From positions 5,382,001-5,446,000 of the forward strand of contig NC_012491.1 of the NCBI RefSeq assembly GCF_000010165.1: 64,000 nt of DNA. The letters are read 5' to 3'. Source of the DNA: Brevibacillus brevis NBRC 100599. Its GTDB lineage: Bacteria > Bacillota > Bacilli > Brevibacillales > Brevibacillaceae. Shown here piece after piece: positions 8,170-17,684 of this stretch. Below the pieces are notes generated by a model that ran no database searches, was not told where the DNA came from, and saw nothing but the letters and a program-made list of their open reading frames with translations. Each line of letters begins with the position of its first letter. Positions within the stretch are counted from its first letter, which is position 1. The position numbers and the translations under genes were made by a program.

Positions 8170-8897
8170 GTTCATACACAATTGCGTTGGCAGGAAATCC
8201 GAATACCGGGAAGAGTACATTATTCAACACATTGACGGGACTTCGCCAACATACTGGAAACTGGGCAGGGAAGACAGTCGTAATGGCTGAGGGAGAATTC
8301 TCTCGGGGAGATACGACTTTTCGGATCATCGATTTGCCAGGTACGTATTCCTTGTATTCCAACTCGGCGGATGAAGAAGTGGCGAGAGATTACATTATTT
8401 TTGAGCAACCCGATGTCACCATCGTGGTACTGGATGCAACTTCATTGGAACGAAATCTCAATTTGGCCTTGCAGGTGTTGGAAATGACCCCTCGCGTCGT
8501 CGTATGCGTCAATTTGATCGATGAGGCGAAAAAGCTTGGCATTCGTATTGATCTGGAAAAAATCTCGCAAAGATTAGGGGTTCCCTGTATCGCCATTTCC
8601 GCCAGAAATCATATCGGGATCGAGAATTTGCTCGATCAGGTGGAGAAGGTAGCGAACGGAACCACCGTGCCCACTCCTGTACAGATAACCTACAGTGATC
8701 AGATTGAATCCAAGCTGGCACAGTTGGAGTTGCTCATTGAGAAAACCTTGGGTAGTCGTTTTCCGACAAGATGGATCGCTCTGCGGTTGCTCGATGGCGA
8801 TGAAAGTTTGTTGAATACCTTGCGGGAGCGAATGCAAAAGCCAGCAGAGTCTTTCGGAGAGGAGCGCTTGACCCATGGCCAAACCGTTTGCCACTAA
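8166..8897 (+). CDS. feoB: FeoB GTPase domain as a separate protein
   Basis: 243 residues forming only the cytosolic G domain and helical domain of FeoB. G1 is GNPNTGKST, G3 is DLPGTYS, G4 is NLID and G5 is in the AISARN region. It ends just after the helical domain, where full-length FeoB would continue into the membrane part. The downstream channel gene starts 23 nt before this stop, in another frame. Together the two would reconstitute a normal-length FeoB. Whether this is a natural split or a recent frameshift is discussed in the findings. Confidence 0.9.
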   Translation: MSSYTIALAGNPNTGKSTLFNTLTGLRQHTGNWAGKTVVMAEGEFSRGDTTFRIIDLPGTYSLYSNSADEEVARDYIIFEQPDVTIVVLDATSLERNLNLALQVLEMTPRVVVCVNLIDEAKKLGIRIDLEKISQRLGVPCIAISARNHIGIENLLDQVEKVANGTTVPTPVQITYSDQIESKLAQLELLIEKTLGSRFPTRWIALRLLDGDESLLNTLRERMQKPAESFGEERLTHGQTVCH

Positions 8898-10281
8898 TCC
8901 GTCCGATCCACTGGATGCGCTTCTTTCCGTGGCCCGCGCCTCAGTCGCAGGAAGTGAGATTCGGGACACGATTGTAAGTGACATTTACCGCACCAGTCGC
9001 AGCATTTGTAAGGAAGCTGTGACCTACGAAAACAAAGAAAAGCTGTCTCGCGTATACAAGCTCGATAAAATTGTGACGTCCAAAATATGGGGCTACCCCA
9101 TCATGCTGGCGATATTAGGTGCAGTATTCTGGATCACAATCGCAGGTGCCAACGTTCCATCCGGAATGCTTGCCGACATGTTCGGCGTTGTCGAGGGCTA
9201 TTTAACTGCTGGCTTTCAAGCTGCACATGCACCTGAATGGCTGCACGGGATTCTGGTTCTCGGATTCTTTCGCGGTACCTCATGGGTTGTCAGCGTCATG
9301 CTGCCTCCGATGGCTATCTTTTTCCCAGTCTTTGCCCTGCTCGAGAACTTCGGATATCTGCCGCGTGTCGCGTTCAACATGGATCGTCTGTTTAAAAATG
9401 CTGGCGGACACGGCAAACAGGCATTGACCATGTCGATGGGGTTCGGCTGTAATGCAGCTGCCATCCTATCAACCCGAATCATCGAATCTCCTCGGGAGCG
9501 AATGCTCGCGATTCTGACCAACAATTTCGTTCCGTGCAATGGTCGCTGGCCCACATTGATTTTATTGTCTTCGCTATTTATGGCGACCAGCGCGACAAGT
9601 GGATGGCAATCTCTGACTACTGCTCTCATTGTAATGGGTATGGTTATTTTTGGAATCGCTATCACTCTTATGGTTTCCTGGACATTATCCAAAACAGCCT
9701 TGCGCGGGGTACCGACACACTATACGTTGGAGCTGCCCCCTTATCGCCGTCCGCAGATTTGGAAAACGATCCTGATCTCAAGCAAGGATAAATCGTGGAG
9801 CGTGCTGAAAAGGGCCGTCATTGTGGCCGCCCCTGCCGGTATCATCACTTGGGTATTGGGTAATATCTATGTCGGTGGGGACAGCATCCTCGCCCATATG
9901 GCTGCCTTTTTTGATCCGTTTGCGCAACTCATTGGTCTCGATGGCTACATTCTCATGGCTTTTATTCTCGGCTTGCCCGCCAATGAAATCGTACTGCCGA
10001 TCCTTCTGATGGGGTACATGTCCTCCGGTGCCATGGTTGATGTGGAAGGCCTCGACAACATCAAGGATGTCTTCTTGCAGCACGGGTGGACTTGGTTGAC
10101 AGCACTCAATATGATGCTGTTCTCTCTGCTTCATTACCCTTGCGGCACAACCTTGTTCAATATTTACAAGGAAACGAAAAGTGTAAAATGGACGGTGCTT
10201 TCCGCACTCATTCCGCTAGCCATTGCGGTCGGAGTAACGTTCTTGACTGCCCAGGTGGCAAGAGCACTCGGTTGGGTGTAA
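8875..10281 (+). CDS. feoB: FeoB membrane channel part (Gate domains) as a separate protein
   Basis: 468 residues covering the FeoB membrane region: an entry segment (EIRDTIVSDIYRTSR) equivalent to the linker before the first helix, then about eight to ten membrane helices with two nucleoside-recognition/Gate repeats and the conserved Cys in FGCNAAAI. ATG at 8875 has GAGGAG 10 nt upstream within the GTPase gene. It would move Fe(II) into the cell, powered or gated by the upstream GTPase. A hairpin terminator follows. Confidence 0.88.
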   Translation: MAKPFATNPSDPLDALLSVARASVAGSEIRDTIVSDIYRTSRSICKEAVTYENKEKLSRVYKLDKIVTSKIWGYPIMLAILGAVFWITIAGANVPSGMLADMFGVVEGYLTAGFQAAHAPEWLHGILVLGFFRGTSWVVSVMLPPMAIFFPVFALLENFGYLPRVAFNMDRLFKNAGGHGKQALTMSMGFGCNAAAILSTRIIESPRERMLAILTNNFVPCNGRWPTLILLSSLFMATSATSGWQSLTTALIVMGMVIFGIAITLMVSWTLSKTALRGVPTHYTLELPPYRRPQIWKTILISSKDKSWSVLKRAVIVAAPAGIITWVLGNIYVGGDSILAHMAAFFDPFAQLIGLDGYILMAFILGLPANEIVLPILLMGYMSSGAMVDVEGLDNIKDVFLQHGWTWLTALNMMLFSLLHYPCGTTLFNIYKETKSVKWTVLSALIPLAIAVGVTFLTAQVARALGWV

Positions 10282-10289
10282 AAAACAGT

Positions 10290-10339
10290 AAAAAGCCTTT
10301 GCACAATACCAGACCTCTTGGTTCGTGCAAAGGCTTTTT
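10290..10339. terminator. Bidirectional terminator between feoB and the DUF4179 gene
   Basis: A perfect 15-bp stem (AAAAAGCCTTTGCAC and its complement) with a 20-nt loop gives T runs on both strands, serving the convergent genes on either side. Confidence 0.9.
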
Positions 10340-10364
10340 CGTTAATCTTCCAGTGGAGTCCTAT

Positions 10365-11744
10365 TTATTTTGTAATAGGTATCACGCCATCCAATCTGAC
10401 TCTCTCAAACTCTAGCCCGCCCATCTCTACCGTATACGTATCCTGTTTCGGTACCCTAAAAACAATGGAAACGGTTTCCAAATTTTCTGCCACAATCATA
10501 TCCTTGTAAGCCTGACCCTCTACACGTAAGTTAATTGCTTCTGGTCCCTTGTTTGGAACGACAATGGACAGCTTGCCTTTGTCGTAATTTACCTTTTCAA
10601 TGTTCAGCTGTTTCTTTTTTCCAAACGGAATCGTTTGCGGATATTTGGCATTCATATCAATCACGAAGTTATCCTTTAGGGATCGCTTCATCGTCACTTC
10701 ATCAAATCGCAGCTTCAGTTTTTCCGGGAGTGCCCCATAGAACAGCGACGGAATAAATTGCGCCCTATAGGTATCTGTCCCCTGTACATGCTCCACGTTT
10801 TTATTCACCTTGTCGTCTATCGCTAGATACTCTTTCCCGCTTCCATCCACCAATATCATATTTTCTAATCGATGTAGAACAAACCCATCCTCGAACTTAG
10901 CCTCAAGCTCTATCTCTGTCACAGTAGGCGAAGCTATCATTCGGTTCATTTGCAAGCTCGTCACCAGACCATCTGTTTTAAGCACCGCATCTACATCTGA
11001 ATCCGGTTGGATTATTTTTTCGGCGGCAGTGACAGACTTTGGCAGGGGCAGCAACAGCTCAGCGACCACTACATCATCTCCTGATTTTCGCATATCAACG
11101 ATTTGCACTGGCAGGACAGGCTTGGTCTGACCCATCAGCGCCTGCATTTCTTTTTCGTCCATTCGATAATCCGACTTGATTATGAGATAATGCACACCAT
11201 CGATCATTTGAAAATCCCTTGATCCATGACTTCTTTCTGACAGCTTCCCCAAATCTACACGAAGACTCCCATAAAGCATATCGCTTCTTTTCGATTCATC
11301 CGGAATTCGCGCAATCTCCTCCATTTTTTCACCGGAGATTAACAGCGTAAACGTAATCCGTCTGTGATCCACCATGGCATCCCTGATCTGATAAACAAAA
11401 CCGTCCTTCTCCAATTTTACCTCAGGCAGAATCGGATACCCGTTCTTCAAAGCATGCATGAAACCTTCATCGGGCGTGACCCATTCAAATACTTCTTGGC
11501 CTCGCTCTGCACCAGTCAGTCCCCACAAGCTTCCATCGAAGGGCTGAACAATCTGGAAGAAAAAGGTAGCAACAACTGCCACTCCGGCTGCCCAAGAGGT
11601 TACCTGCCAGCGACGGCGACGCTTCTCACGCTGAATTTTTGTGAGTACCTCTTGCTCGAATTTTTCCAAATGAAACGGATATTTTTCACGAACGGATTGC
11701 TTTGCTAATTGACTCCATTCCCTCCACATGCGATCGTCGCTCAT
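10365..11744 (-). CDS. DUF4179-type anti-sigma factor
   Basis: 459 residues: cytosolic residues 1-45, one membrane helix at about 46-66, and a large extracytoplasmic region of DUF4179 type followed by a beta-rich DUF5643-like part. Proteins of this design are coupled to ECF sigma factors in Bacillales and act as membrane-anchored anti-sigma factors. The ATG overlaps the sigma stop by 4 nt (ATGA) and AAGGAGG lies just upstream, so the pair is translationally coupled. The signal sensed is unknown. Confidence 0.85.
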   Translation of the reverse strand: MSDDRMWREWSQLAKQSVREKYPFHLEKFEQEVLTKIQREKRRRRWQVTSWAAGVAVVATFFFQIVQPFDGSLWGLTGAERGQEVFEWVTPDEGFMHALKNGYPILPEVKLEKDGFVYQIRDAMVDHRRITFTLLISGEKMEEIARIPDESKRSDMLYGSLRVDLGKLSERSHGSRDFQMIDGVHYLIIKSDYRMDEKEMQALMGQTKPVLPVQIVDMRKSGDDVVVAELLLPLPKSVTAAEKIIQPDSDVDAVLKTDGLVTSLQMNRMIASPTVTEIELEAKFEDGFVLHRLENMILVDGSGKEYLAIDDKVNKNVEHVQGTDTYRAQFIPSLFYGALPEKLKLRFDEVTMKRSLKDNFVIDMNAKYPQTIPFGKKKQLNIEKVNYDKGKLSIVVPNKGPEAINLRVEGQAYKDMIVAENLETVSIVFRVPKQDTYTVEMGGLEFERVRLDGVIPITK

Positions 11745-12298
11745 CCTTGTACCTCCTTCGACATGGTCTCCTTCAATTGCTTTCTAGCTCGATGCAAACG
11801 CGTACGGACGACCTCTTGCGAAACGGAGAGAATATCCGCTACTTCCGCAATCGACAGGTCTTCGTAATAATGCAGGAGGATAACCTGCCTGTACTTCGGT
11901 GCGAGGGATTGAATGTAGGTGACGATCTCTTCCCGCTTCACCCGGTTTAAAATCTCTTCCTCTACCTGATTGTTTGCCTGCCGATCCATCAGGTCGCCCA
12001 AATGATCATCCATCGTCGGAAAAATGTTGCGGAACGACCACGACCGAAAATGCTTTTTGCTCTCATTCATCGCGATCTTGTAGAGCCAATGCTTGATCTC
12101 TCCGTCCCCGCGGAACTGATCGAGATGTCGATATGCTTTGATAAACACGTTTTGGGTAATATCGTCCGCCAAGGCATGATTTTTTACCGTGAGGCTTACC
12201 AGATGAAAAATTTTCTCCCCGTATTGCTGCATCAGCCATTTCAGTCTGGCTTCCCGTGTAACCTCCAGACTCACTGGCATTGTTTCTGCTTCGTTCAA
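11741..12298 (-). CDS. ECF-type RNA polymerase sigma factor
   Basis: About 185 residues. Region 2 shows ADDITQNVFIKAYRHL and region 4 shows SIAEVADILSVSQEVVRTRLHRARKQL. The TTG start at 12298 has GAGGTG 6 nt upstream; ATG at 12280 is an alternative, and the longer open frame to 12397 runs through the upstream terminator and is unlikely. It forms an operon with the DUF4179 anti-sigma gene. No convincing autoregulatory ECF promoter could be assigned in the 100 nt upstream. Confidence 0.88.
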   Translation of the reverse strand: MNEAETMPVSLEVTREARLKWLMQQYGEKIFHLVSLTVKNHALADDITQNVFIKAYRHLDQFRGDGEIKHWLYKIAMNESKKHFRSWSFRNIFPTMDDHLGDLMDRQANNQVEEEILNRVKREEIVTYIQSLAPKYRQVILLHYYEDLSIAEVADILSVSQEVVRTRLHRARKQLKETMSKEVQG

Positions 12299-12374
12299 CC
12301 CGTTCACCTCATCCGTTGATTGCTTGCTATTAGGTATGATCCATCTCACAGCAAAAAGGTGACAGAAAATGCAA

Positions 12375-12402
12375 AAAGAAACCGTTGTGATTTCCACAAC
12401 GG
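12375..12402 (-). terminator. Terminator of the GNAT gene
   Basis: Stem CCGTTGTG/CACAACGG with a 5-nt loop, followed on the minus strand by TTTCTTTTT. Confidence 0.85.
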
Positions 12403-12418
12403 CTACTTCGCTATCGCT

Positions 12419-13159
12419 CTACAAAAAATGCTGCATCCAAATATTCGGCTCGATGTATACCACTTCGTCCTTTTCCACGTCAACCTGCACGGGAACTAAT
12501 GCGTCTGGAATGATGTACGATCCGGACTCGGGAAATTTCATCCCTGTCCAGCTTTCCCAATCCGTCAGATTCCCTCTGATCAGCATGGATTCCGGCGCTA
12601 CCTGCATAATCGTCGCTCCCAGTCTCCAATGCGTGCGCACCCACGGATCAAACGGAGCGTCATCGGTCGTTTTCCAATGAACATACTTGTCCATGGGCGT
12701 GAGCGGGTACTTGTGCTTGAGCGATGGACGTACGGGTGCCACCAAGTACGCCAAGCCATTTTCCTTGGCGATATTCTTCATCGCCGTAACCATATGCTTG
12801 CTCAGACCGAGTCCGCGATAGCGGGGATCGATGGAGATGGAGAGTGCCGATAATGCATTTGGCTGTTTTCCTTGGCGGTAGTCTTCAATCCCTTGCAGAA
12901 AGACATCGTCCCAGCCTTTTGGCAACCCTTCCACAGTGCCATCCCAATAAAATGGAATCGCATTTCCTACAGCCATCACCTTGTCAGCCTCGTCCGTCAG
13001 CACGAACTGATAAGGCGAGAACCAGTCATACAAATGATTGTAATATTCATTCGCCACTTCATCATTGAGCATGAAGGCAGACCAGCTTGCCTCGATTAGT
13101 ACATCAGCTTGATCATCTAGATCTGATCTTTGTGCGAAAGTGTAGATGTTGTATGACAT
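12419..13159 (-). CDS. GNAT-family N-acetyltransferase
   Basis: 246 residues. The acetyl-CoA binding motif appears as ISIDPRYRGLGLSKHMV (R-x-x-G-x-G/A pattern), preceded by the beta strand ALSALS. The N- and C-terminal extensions are longer than in a minimal GNAT (about 150 residues), so it belongs to a larger, unnamed subgroup. AGGAGG lies 9 nt before the ATG. It is a single gene with its own terminator; the acceptor substrate is unknown. Confidence 0.8.
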   Translation of the reverse strand: MSYNIYTFAQRSDLDDQADVLIEASWSAFMLNDEVANEYYNHLYDWFSPYQFVLTDEADKVMAVGNAIPFYWDGTVEGLPKGWDDVFLQGIEDYRQGKQPNALSALSISIDPRYRGLGLSKHMVTAMKNIAKENGLAYLVAPVRPSLKHKYPLTPMDKYVHWKTTDDAPFDPWVRTHWRLGATIMQVAPESMLIRGNLTDWESWTGMKFPESGSYIIPDALVPVQVDVEKDEVVYIEPNIWMQHFL

Positions 13160-13261
13160 GCTTGGAATCCTCCTACGAACTCAGATGTCTAGCTTCCCAT
13201 CTAATCCCTATTCGAGTTTCTTCGACATTTTCCTCTTGCGTGTGTCACACAATCACTCCCT

Positions 13262-13290
13262 CCCTCTTTCCTATTTTTTGTGAAAGAGGG
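13262..13290 (-). terminator. Hairpin after the SMI1/KNR4 gene
   Basis: Perfect 9-bp stem CCCTCTTTC/GAAAGAGGG with an 11-nt loop 13 nt past the stop codon. The U tract is weak, so termination is probable but not certain. Confidence 0.5.
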
Positions 13291-13302
13291 TTTGATTTCG
13301 CT

Positions 13303-13869
13303 TCATGCACGTCCTAAAAAAGTGTGGTCAAAATAAGTTTTGAAATTCGGATACAAAAAGATCAGTGATTCTTTCAATTCGTTGCGTTCTGTATTTTCTT
13401 CATCCATTTCAAACAAAATTTCATGGTCAATTTCATAGATTCCACATTTCTCTTCATCCAGGCTTTCTTGCAAATCGATACATCGTATTTTTCCGTACTC
13501 TGTATCCCATGAAAAAGGAAGGTAGCCTAACTTGCAAAGCAATGGATTGTACATATCCTTAATACGATGGAATGGCTCATCGATCCCTTGCTCAGGAATG
13601 ACGTCGAAATAATGATGGTAAGTAGAAATGAAGGCTTTATACCACTCCGGAAAATTCAGCCCAAATTCTTCTTCGAGCGCAGCTACATCCTCCTGACTTA
13701 CGATTGAAGGAATCAGCTTCCATCTGGACCATTCTTCATCGATATCAGCTACCTTCATGTCATCAGGGACGTCTGGTCGCATCCATCTGCAAAAACCTTC
13801 TTCTGTCACTTGGTTATATCGGGCATAGTAAGCTTCAAAAACATTCTTGATATACTCTTTTCTATCCAT
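13303..13869 (-). CDS. SMI1/KNR4-family protein
   Basis: 188 residues, cytosolic and acidic. The central part (VAALEEEFGLNFPEWYKAFI) is the usual SMI1/KNR4 opening, and FLYPNFKTYFDHTF near the C terminus fits the family end. In bacteria this superfamily includes many immunity proteins for contact-dependent or polymorphic toxins, but no toxin gene is adjacent here. GGAGG lies 8 nt before the ATG. The histidine phosphatase gene is 28 nt upstream on the same strand, so the two may be co-transcribed. Confidence 0.7.
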   Translation of the reverse strand: MDRKEYIKNVFEAYYARYNQVTEEGFCRWMRPDVPDDMKVADIDEEWSRWKLIPSIVSQEDVAALEEEFGLNFPEWYKAFISTYHHYFDVIPEQGIDEPFHRIKDMYNPLLCKLGYLPFSWDTEYGKIRCIDLQESLDEEKCGIYEIDHEILFEMDEENTERNELKESLIFLYPNFKTYFDHTFLGRA

Positions 13870-13897
13870 CTAGCAAGCCTCCGTTTTTTATAGGAAG

Positions 13898-14470
13898 TCA
13901 GTTCTTCCACAATCGCTTCGTTTCCACGAGTACCTCATCCTGAAATTCCATTTTGTATATATCAGGCTTGGACGTCGTCAATAAAAAATCCAAGTCGTAC
14001 TGACTGTCAAAGTACCCCATCATCAATGTCATAACGGCACCATGCGTACCGATTGCAACTTTCTGCCCTCTGTATTGCTCTAAAATGTTTCGGAACGTTC
14101 CTACCACACGATTCCGACAAACGGTGATCGACTCTCCCCCAGGCAAAGAAAAGTCTGGCTCAGTAAACATCTTCTTTACTAATGGATACAATTCGTTATC
14201 GGCCATGATTTGATTGTCTCCGATAAAAACGAGTTCTCTCAGCTCTTCAAAAACAACGATCTCTTTCCCTACGGACTGGGCTAGTTCTTCTATGGTTGCC
14301 ACTGCCCTTTTATACGGACTTGAAATGAACACATCTATCCCCTCTTCTTTTAACAATTGAGTAATGATACGGGCATCTGACCTACCTTTTTCAGTCAGTC
14401 CTCGTGTTCTTTCGTCCCCTTCGGTTTTTGGTGATTCTCCGTGCCTGACCATGTAAATATAGGTTTTCAT
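13898..14470 (-). CDS. Histidine phosphatase-family protein
   Basis: 190 residues. The N-terminal RHG motif (MVRHGESPK) supplies the phospho-accepting His, and GTHGAVMTLMM holds the second catalytic His. The family includes phosphoglycerate mutases and broad phosphatases; this compact form is most like a broad-specificity phosphatase. GGAGG lies 6 nt before the ATG. The substrate cannot be inferred from context. Confidence 0.85.
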   Translation of the reverse strand: MKTYIYMVRHGESPKTEGDERTRGLTEKGRSDARIITQLLKEEGIDVFISSPYKRAVATIEELAQSVGKEIVVFEELRELVFIGDNQIMADNELYPLVKKMFTEPDFSLPGGESITVCRNRVVGTFRNILEQYRGQKVAIGTHGAVMTLMMGYFDSQYDLDFLLTTSKPDIYKMEFQDEVLVETKRLWKN

Positions 14471-14524
14471 GCCTAACCTCCGTGGTTATTTTCCGCCTAG
14501 ATCCTTCCTGCAAATATATTACAA

Positions 14525-14560
14525 CAAAAACCCCCTTCCCGGTTTTCACCAGAAAAGGGG
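14525..14560 (-). terminator. Terminator of the chemoreceptor gene
   Basis: CCCCTT and AAGGGG arms with an 18-nt loop, followed by GTTTTTGTTG on the minus strand, directly after the stop codon at 14566. Confidence 0.8.
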
Positions 14561-14565
14561 CACTC

Positions 14566-16632
14566 TTAGATTTTGAACCGATGCACGATCTCTTCCATCG
14601 TCTGCGTCAAGCCGACATTTCGCTCTGAAATAGCCGCGACCTGTTGATTGTTATCCGCAATAATGCGAGATTGCTCTGTGATCGCCTCTACACTGTGGGC
14701 ACTTTTCTCCATCGAGCTCGTCACTTGCTCCACGACAGAAACTACACTGCTGATTGTGGAATTCAACTCTTCAAAAGACGCATTGAATTCTTCTAGCAAC
14801 GTATGGAAACGATACGCATCCAAATTGTACTTCTCCGATGTTTCCATCATGCTATCATAGTCAGGAATGACCCGCGTTTCAATAAAGTCCAATACGCTCG
14901 ACGAGTTGGCAGCCAGATTGTCTACGGATTCGCCCGCGACCTGGATAATGCGTTGAATATCGATCACGACCTCAGACGATTGCGTAGCCAGTCTGCGTAT
15001 CTCTTCCGCTACGACAGAGAAACCTCTCCCGCTGTCTCCTGCACGTGCAGCTTCAATCGCCGCATTCAATGCCAACAGATTCGTCTGCTCAGAGATCGTG
15101 AGTATCGCCTCTGCCAACAGGTTGATTTTTTCCATCGAGTCCTTCGAGTCGGTGATCGCAATTTCCGTTTGCGCCTTTACATTCATATAGAGCTCTGTCG
15201 TCATTTTATCCGCAGCCAATGCATGTTCCCGCAGTGCAGTTGCCCGCGAGCTGACATCCTGTGCGGTCGCAGCCGCTACTTCCGTTCTTTTCGTAATCGA
15301 GTGAATGACGGTCTCCATGTCGTTTAAGGTCGCATTCATCTCTTCTGTAGCCGCCATCGTCTCCTGCATATGGGCGAGCAAGATGCCCGTAGCCTCCGCG
15401 GTTCCGCTGGACTGCTCGCTTACTTTGTTGGTAGATTGTTTCACGCTCTGCGCATTTTCAGCGACCGAGTGTGACACAGCTGTCAGCTTTCTCACAACCT
15501 CGCTCAATTGCTCACGCATGATTATGATCGACTGTGCCGTCAATCCGATCTCATCCTGTGAGCCCTGCTCGTTCACCGCCATTTTTTCCCGCAAATCAAA
15601 TTGAGCCGTCTGCGTAATGATCTCCCTCATTCGATCAATCGGGCGGGTAATCCAGCGACTCAGCAGGAAGGATAGAAGCAACGCTCCTGCCACCGAACAT
15701 ACCAGCTTCCAGACTACGGACTCCAGATTGTCCGCCAGCTTCTGGTTCAGCTTCGTATTGTCATACACAATCTTGATGACGCGTGATCGGCTGAGATCAT
15801 TGGGATCTTTGCCTAGCTTGTACGGGACGAGGCGATAAGTGAGATCTTTCTCCTCTGTTTTTTCATAAAACTCTTTGATTTCTTGTGATTGGTATGCTTC
15901 CGTAAAAATCGGCAAGTGACTCTCGATCACTCGCAAGGCTTTCCCATCGCTTCCAGTTCTCCCCAAAGCGTACCCATCATGAGAAAAGACAAGAATGTCT
16001 TTTACCATGTCGTATTTCTCTGTAATCGCCTGTGACACAGCCAAGAAATTAAAGGTCTGGAAAAGAGCGCTATCCTGCAAATTCACACTGACTTCAAACA
16101 GGTACTTTTGGTCAGACGTAGGGAGATAAGCGAACTTTTTAATTTGACCCGTATTGACGGAGACCTCCATGCCATCGGCAGAGAACTCGTTGCCATCCAT
16201 CCGCTTTTTCAACAGCTCCGTAAATGCCCCGGCCTTGCTGAAATCAAGCCCAATATCGGTTTTGACGCTAGAATGAACAACCTTGATATTTCGGTCAATG
16301 ATGAAAATATCCATCCCATACTGCTCACGCAGGGCTGCATAGTCCCACGTCCCCACCGCTGGATTTTGCCGATAGTTGTTCGTTAACACTTGCAATGTTT
16401 GTTGCATGCGAGTTTCCATGTCTTTCTCGAAAACGCCGTACGCCATATCCACATTCTTCACTGCATTCGTAACATGATCCTCTACCAACTGGTACTGTAT
16501 TGCTTGGTCAGAAATAATATTCGCCTTGAATTGAACATAGTCAATAATAGACAACACAATGGCTACCAGCATCGTAAATAAAGAAATCATCAAGGTAAGC
16601 TTAGTACGAAAAGACATCCACATTCGTTTCAT
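14566..16632 (-). CDS. Methyl-accepting chemotaxis protein with extracellular Cache-type sensor
   Basis: 688 residues. Membrane helix 1 is at about 10-30, an extracellular dCache-like ligand-binding region spans about 35-300, helix 2 is near 305-325, then come a HAMP domain and a long cytoplasmic signalling coiled coil. The conserved hairpin tip reads EQTNLLALNAAIEAARAG. The receptor would control CheA activity and swimming direction; its ligand is unknown. GGAG lies 7 nt before the ATG. Monocistronic, with its own terminator. Confidence 0.92.
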   Translation of the reverse strand: MKRMWMSFRTKLTLMISLFTMLVAIVLSIIDYVQFKANIISDQAIQYQLVEDHVTNAVKNVDMAYGVFEKDMETRMQQTLQVLTNNYRQNPAVGTWDYAALREQYGMDIFIIDRNIKVVHSSVKTDIGLDFSKAGAFTELLKKRMDGNEFSADGMEVSVNTGQIKKFAYLPTSDQKYLFEVSVNLQDSALFQTFNFLAVSQAITEKYDMVKDILVFSHDGYALGRTGSDGKALRVIESHLPIFTEAYQSQEIKEFYEKTEEKDLTYRLVPYKLGKDPNDLSRSRVIKIVYDNTKLNQKLADNLESVVWKLVCSVAGALLLSFLLSRWITRPIDRMREIITQTAQFDLREKMAVNEQGSQDEIGLTAQSIIIMREQLSEVVRKLTAVSHSVAENAQSVKQSTNKVSEQSSGTAEATGILLAHMQETMAATEEMNATLNDMETVIHSITKRTEVAAATAQDVSSRATALREHALAADKMTTELYMNVKAQTEIAITDSKDSMEKINLLAEAILTISEQTNLLALNAAIEAARAGDSGRGFSVVAEEIRRLATQSSEVVIDIQRIIQVAGESVDNLAANSSSVLDFIETRVIPDYDSMMETSEKYNLDAYRFHTLLEEFNASFEELNSTISSVVSVVEQVTSSMEKSAHSVEAITEQSRIIADNNQQVAAISERNVGLTQTMEEIVHRFKI

Positions 16633-16881
16633 AAGTCTGCTCCAAGAAGTTTTATTTTTTTAACATAACTTAACGTAATTTACCACATCTTAACTTGTCA
16701 ATCCTTTCATGAGTTTACTGTATTTTGGCAATATATACACTAAGATTTACCATTAACACCGTGCTTATAGTGTCAATGAACACCGTATGAACTTATGCCC
16801 CAAACCGCACTACACCGCCACTTGTTATGTTAAAATCGGCACGAACAAAGATGTACAAAACGTATGTAGGAGGACACCCAC

Positions 16882-17451
16882 ATGCAAAATCGTCAAAACG
16901 AAATTATTATTCCTGAAAATCCCGTTTCACACTTCCTGTTCACCAGTACGAAATCCGCTGCGATCTGGTTGATTATCAGATTGTATGTCGGTTATTCATG
17001 GATTACTGCTGGATGGAAAAAAATCCAGTCTGATAGCTGGACTGGAGATGCGGCTGGCGGAGCGATTCAAGGTTTCGTAAAAGGCTCCTTGGCAAAAGCA
17101 GCCGAAGGAAAGGACGTTACCGGATGGTACGCCTGGTTCCTGGAAAACGTCGTATTGCCAAATGCTAAGGTATTCGGCTTCTTCGTCGCTTATGGTGAGG
17201 TACTCGTCGGACTCGGCTTGATCCTCGGATGCCTGACAGGGATCGCAGCGTTTTTCGGCGGCTTGATGAACGTCAGCTTTCTGTTCGCTGGAACGGTCAG
17301 CACCAACCCACTCCTTTTTATTTTTGCCACTTGGCTCGTTTTAGCTTGGAAGGTTGCGGGCTGGTATGGTCTTGATCGCTGGGCGCTTTCTTATCTCGGA
17401 ACACCTTGGACGAGAAAATCGCGCGACGGTGTTTTGCCGATGAACAAGTAA
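16882..17451 (+). CDS. DoxX-family membrane protein
   Basis: 189 residues with four probable membrane helices and DoxX-type features (RLYVGYSWITAGWKKIQ at the first helix, GEVLVGLGLILG in the middle). Family members include DoxD-like thiosulfate:quinone oxidoreductase subunits and redox-stress membrane proteins. AGGAGG lies 8 nt before the ATG. It stands alone between a divergent chemoreceptor and a terminator, so its partner is unclear. Confidence 0.82.
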   Translation: MQNRQNEIIIPENPVSHFLFTSTKSAAIWLIIRLYVGYSWITAGWKKIQSDSWTGDAAGGAIQGFVKGSLAKAAEGKDVTGWYAWFLENVVLPNAKVFGFFVAYGEVLVGLGLILGCLTGIAAFFGGLMNVSFLFAGTVSTNPLLFIFATWLVLAWKVAGWYGLDRWALSYLGTPWTRKSRDGVLPMNK

Positions 17452-17474
17452 TCCCTTCTTTCCTCTCGAATGAC

Positions 17475-17504
17475 AAAGCCACCTTTTACGGGTGGCTTTT
17501 GTTG
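17475..17504 (+). terminator. Terminator of the DoxX gene
   Basis: Perfect 9-bp stem AAAGCCACC/GGTGGCTTT with a 7-nt loop and a T-rich tail. Confidence 0.85.
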
Positions 17505-17684
17505 TCCCTTCAGCTCAATCGTTGCTGAAGTAACGGACAAATTGTATGAATTCACTCCAACATGTACCTGTGATTTTCAATGAATATTTATACATTTTGT
17601 TGAATGACTGTCTGATTGCTGTGCATTATTCTTTTGAGGAACTATAATTTTCTTATTTTTCAAATAATTAAACAGGAGGACTGT

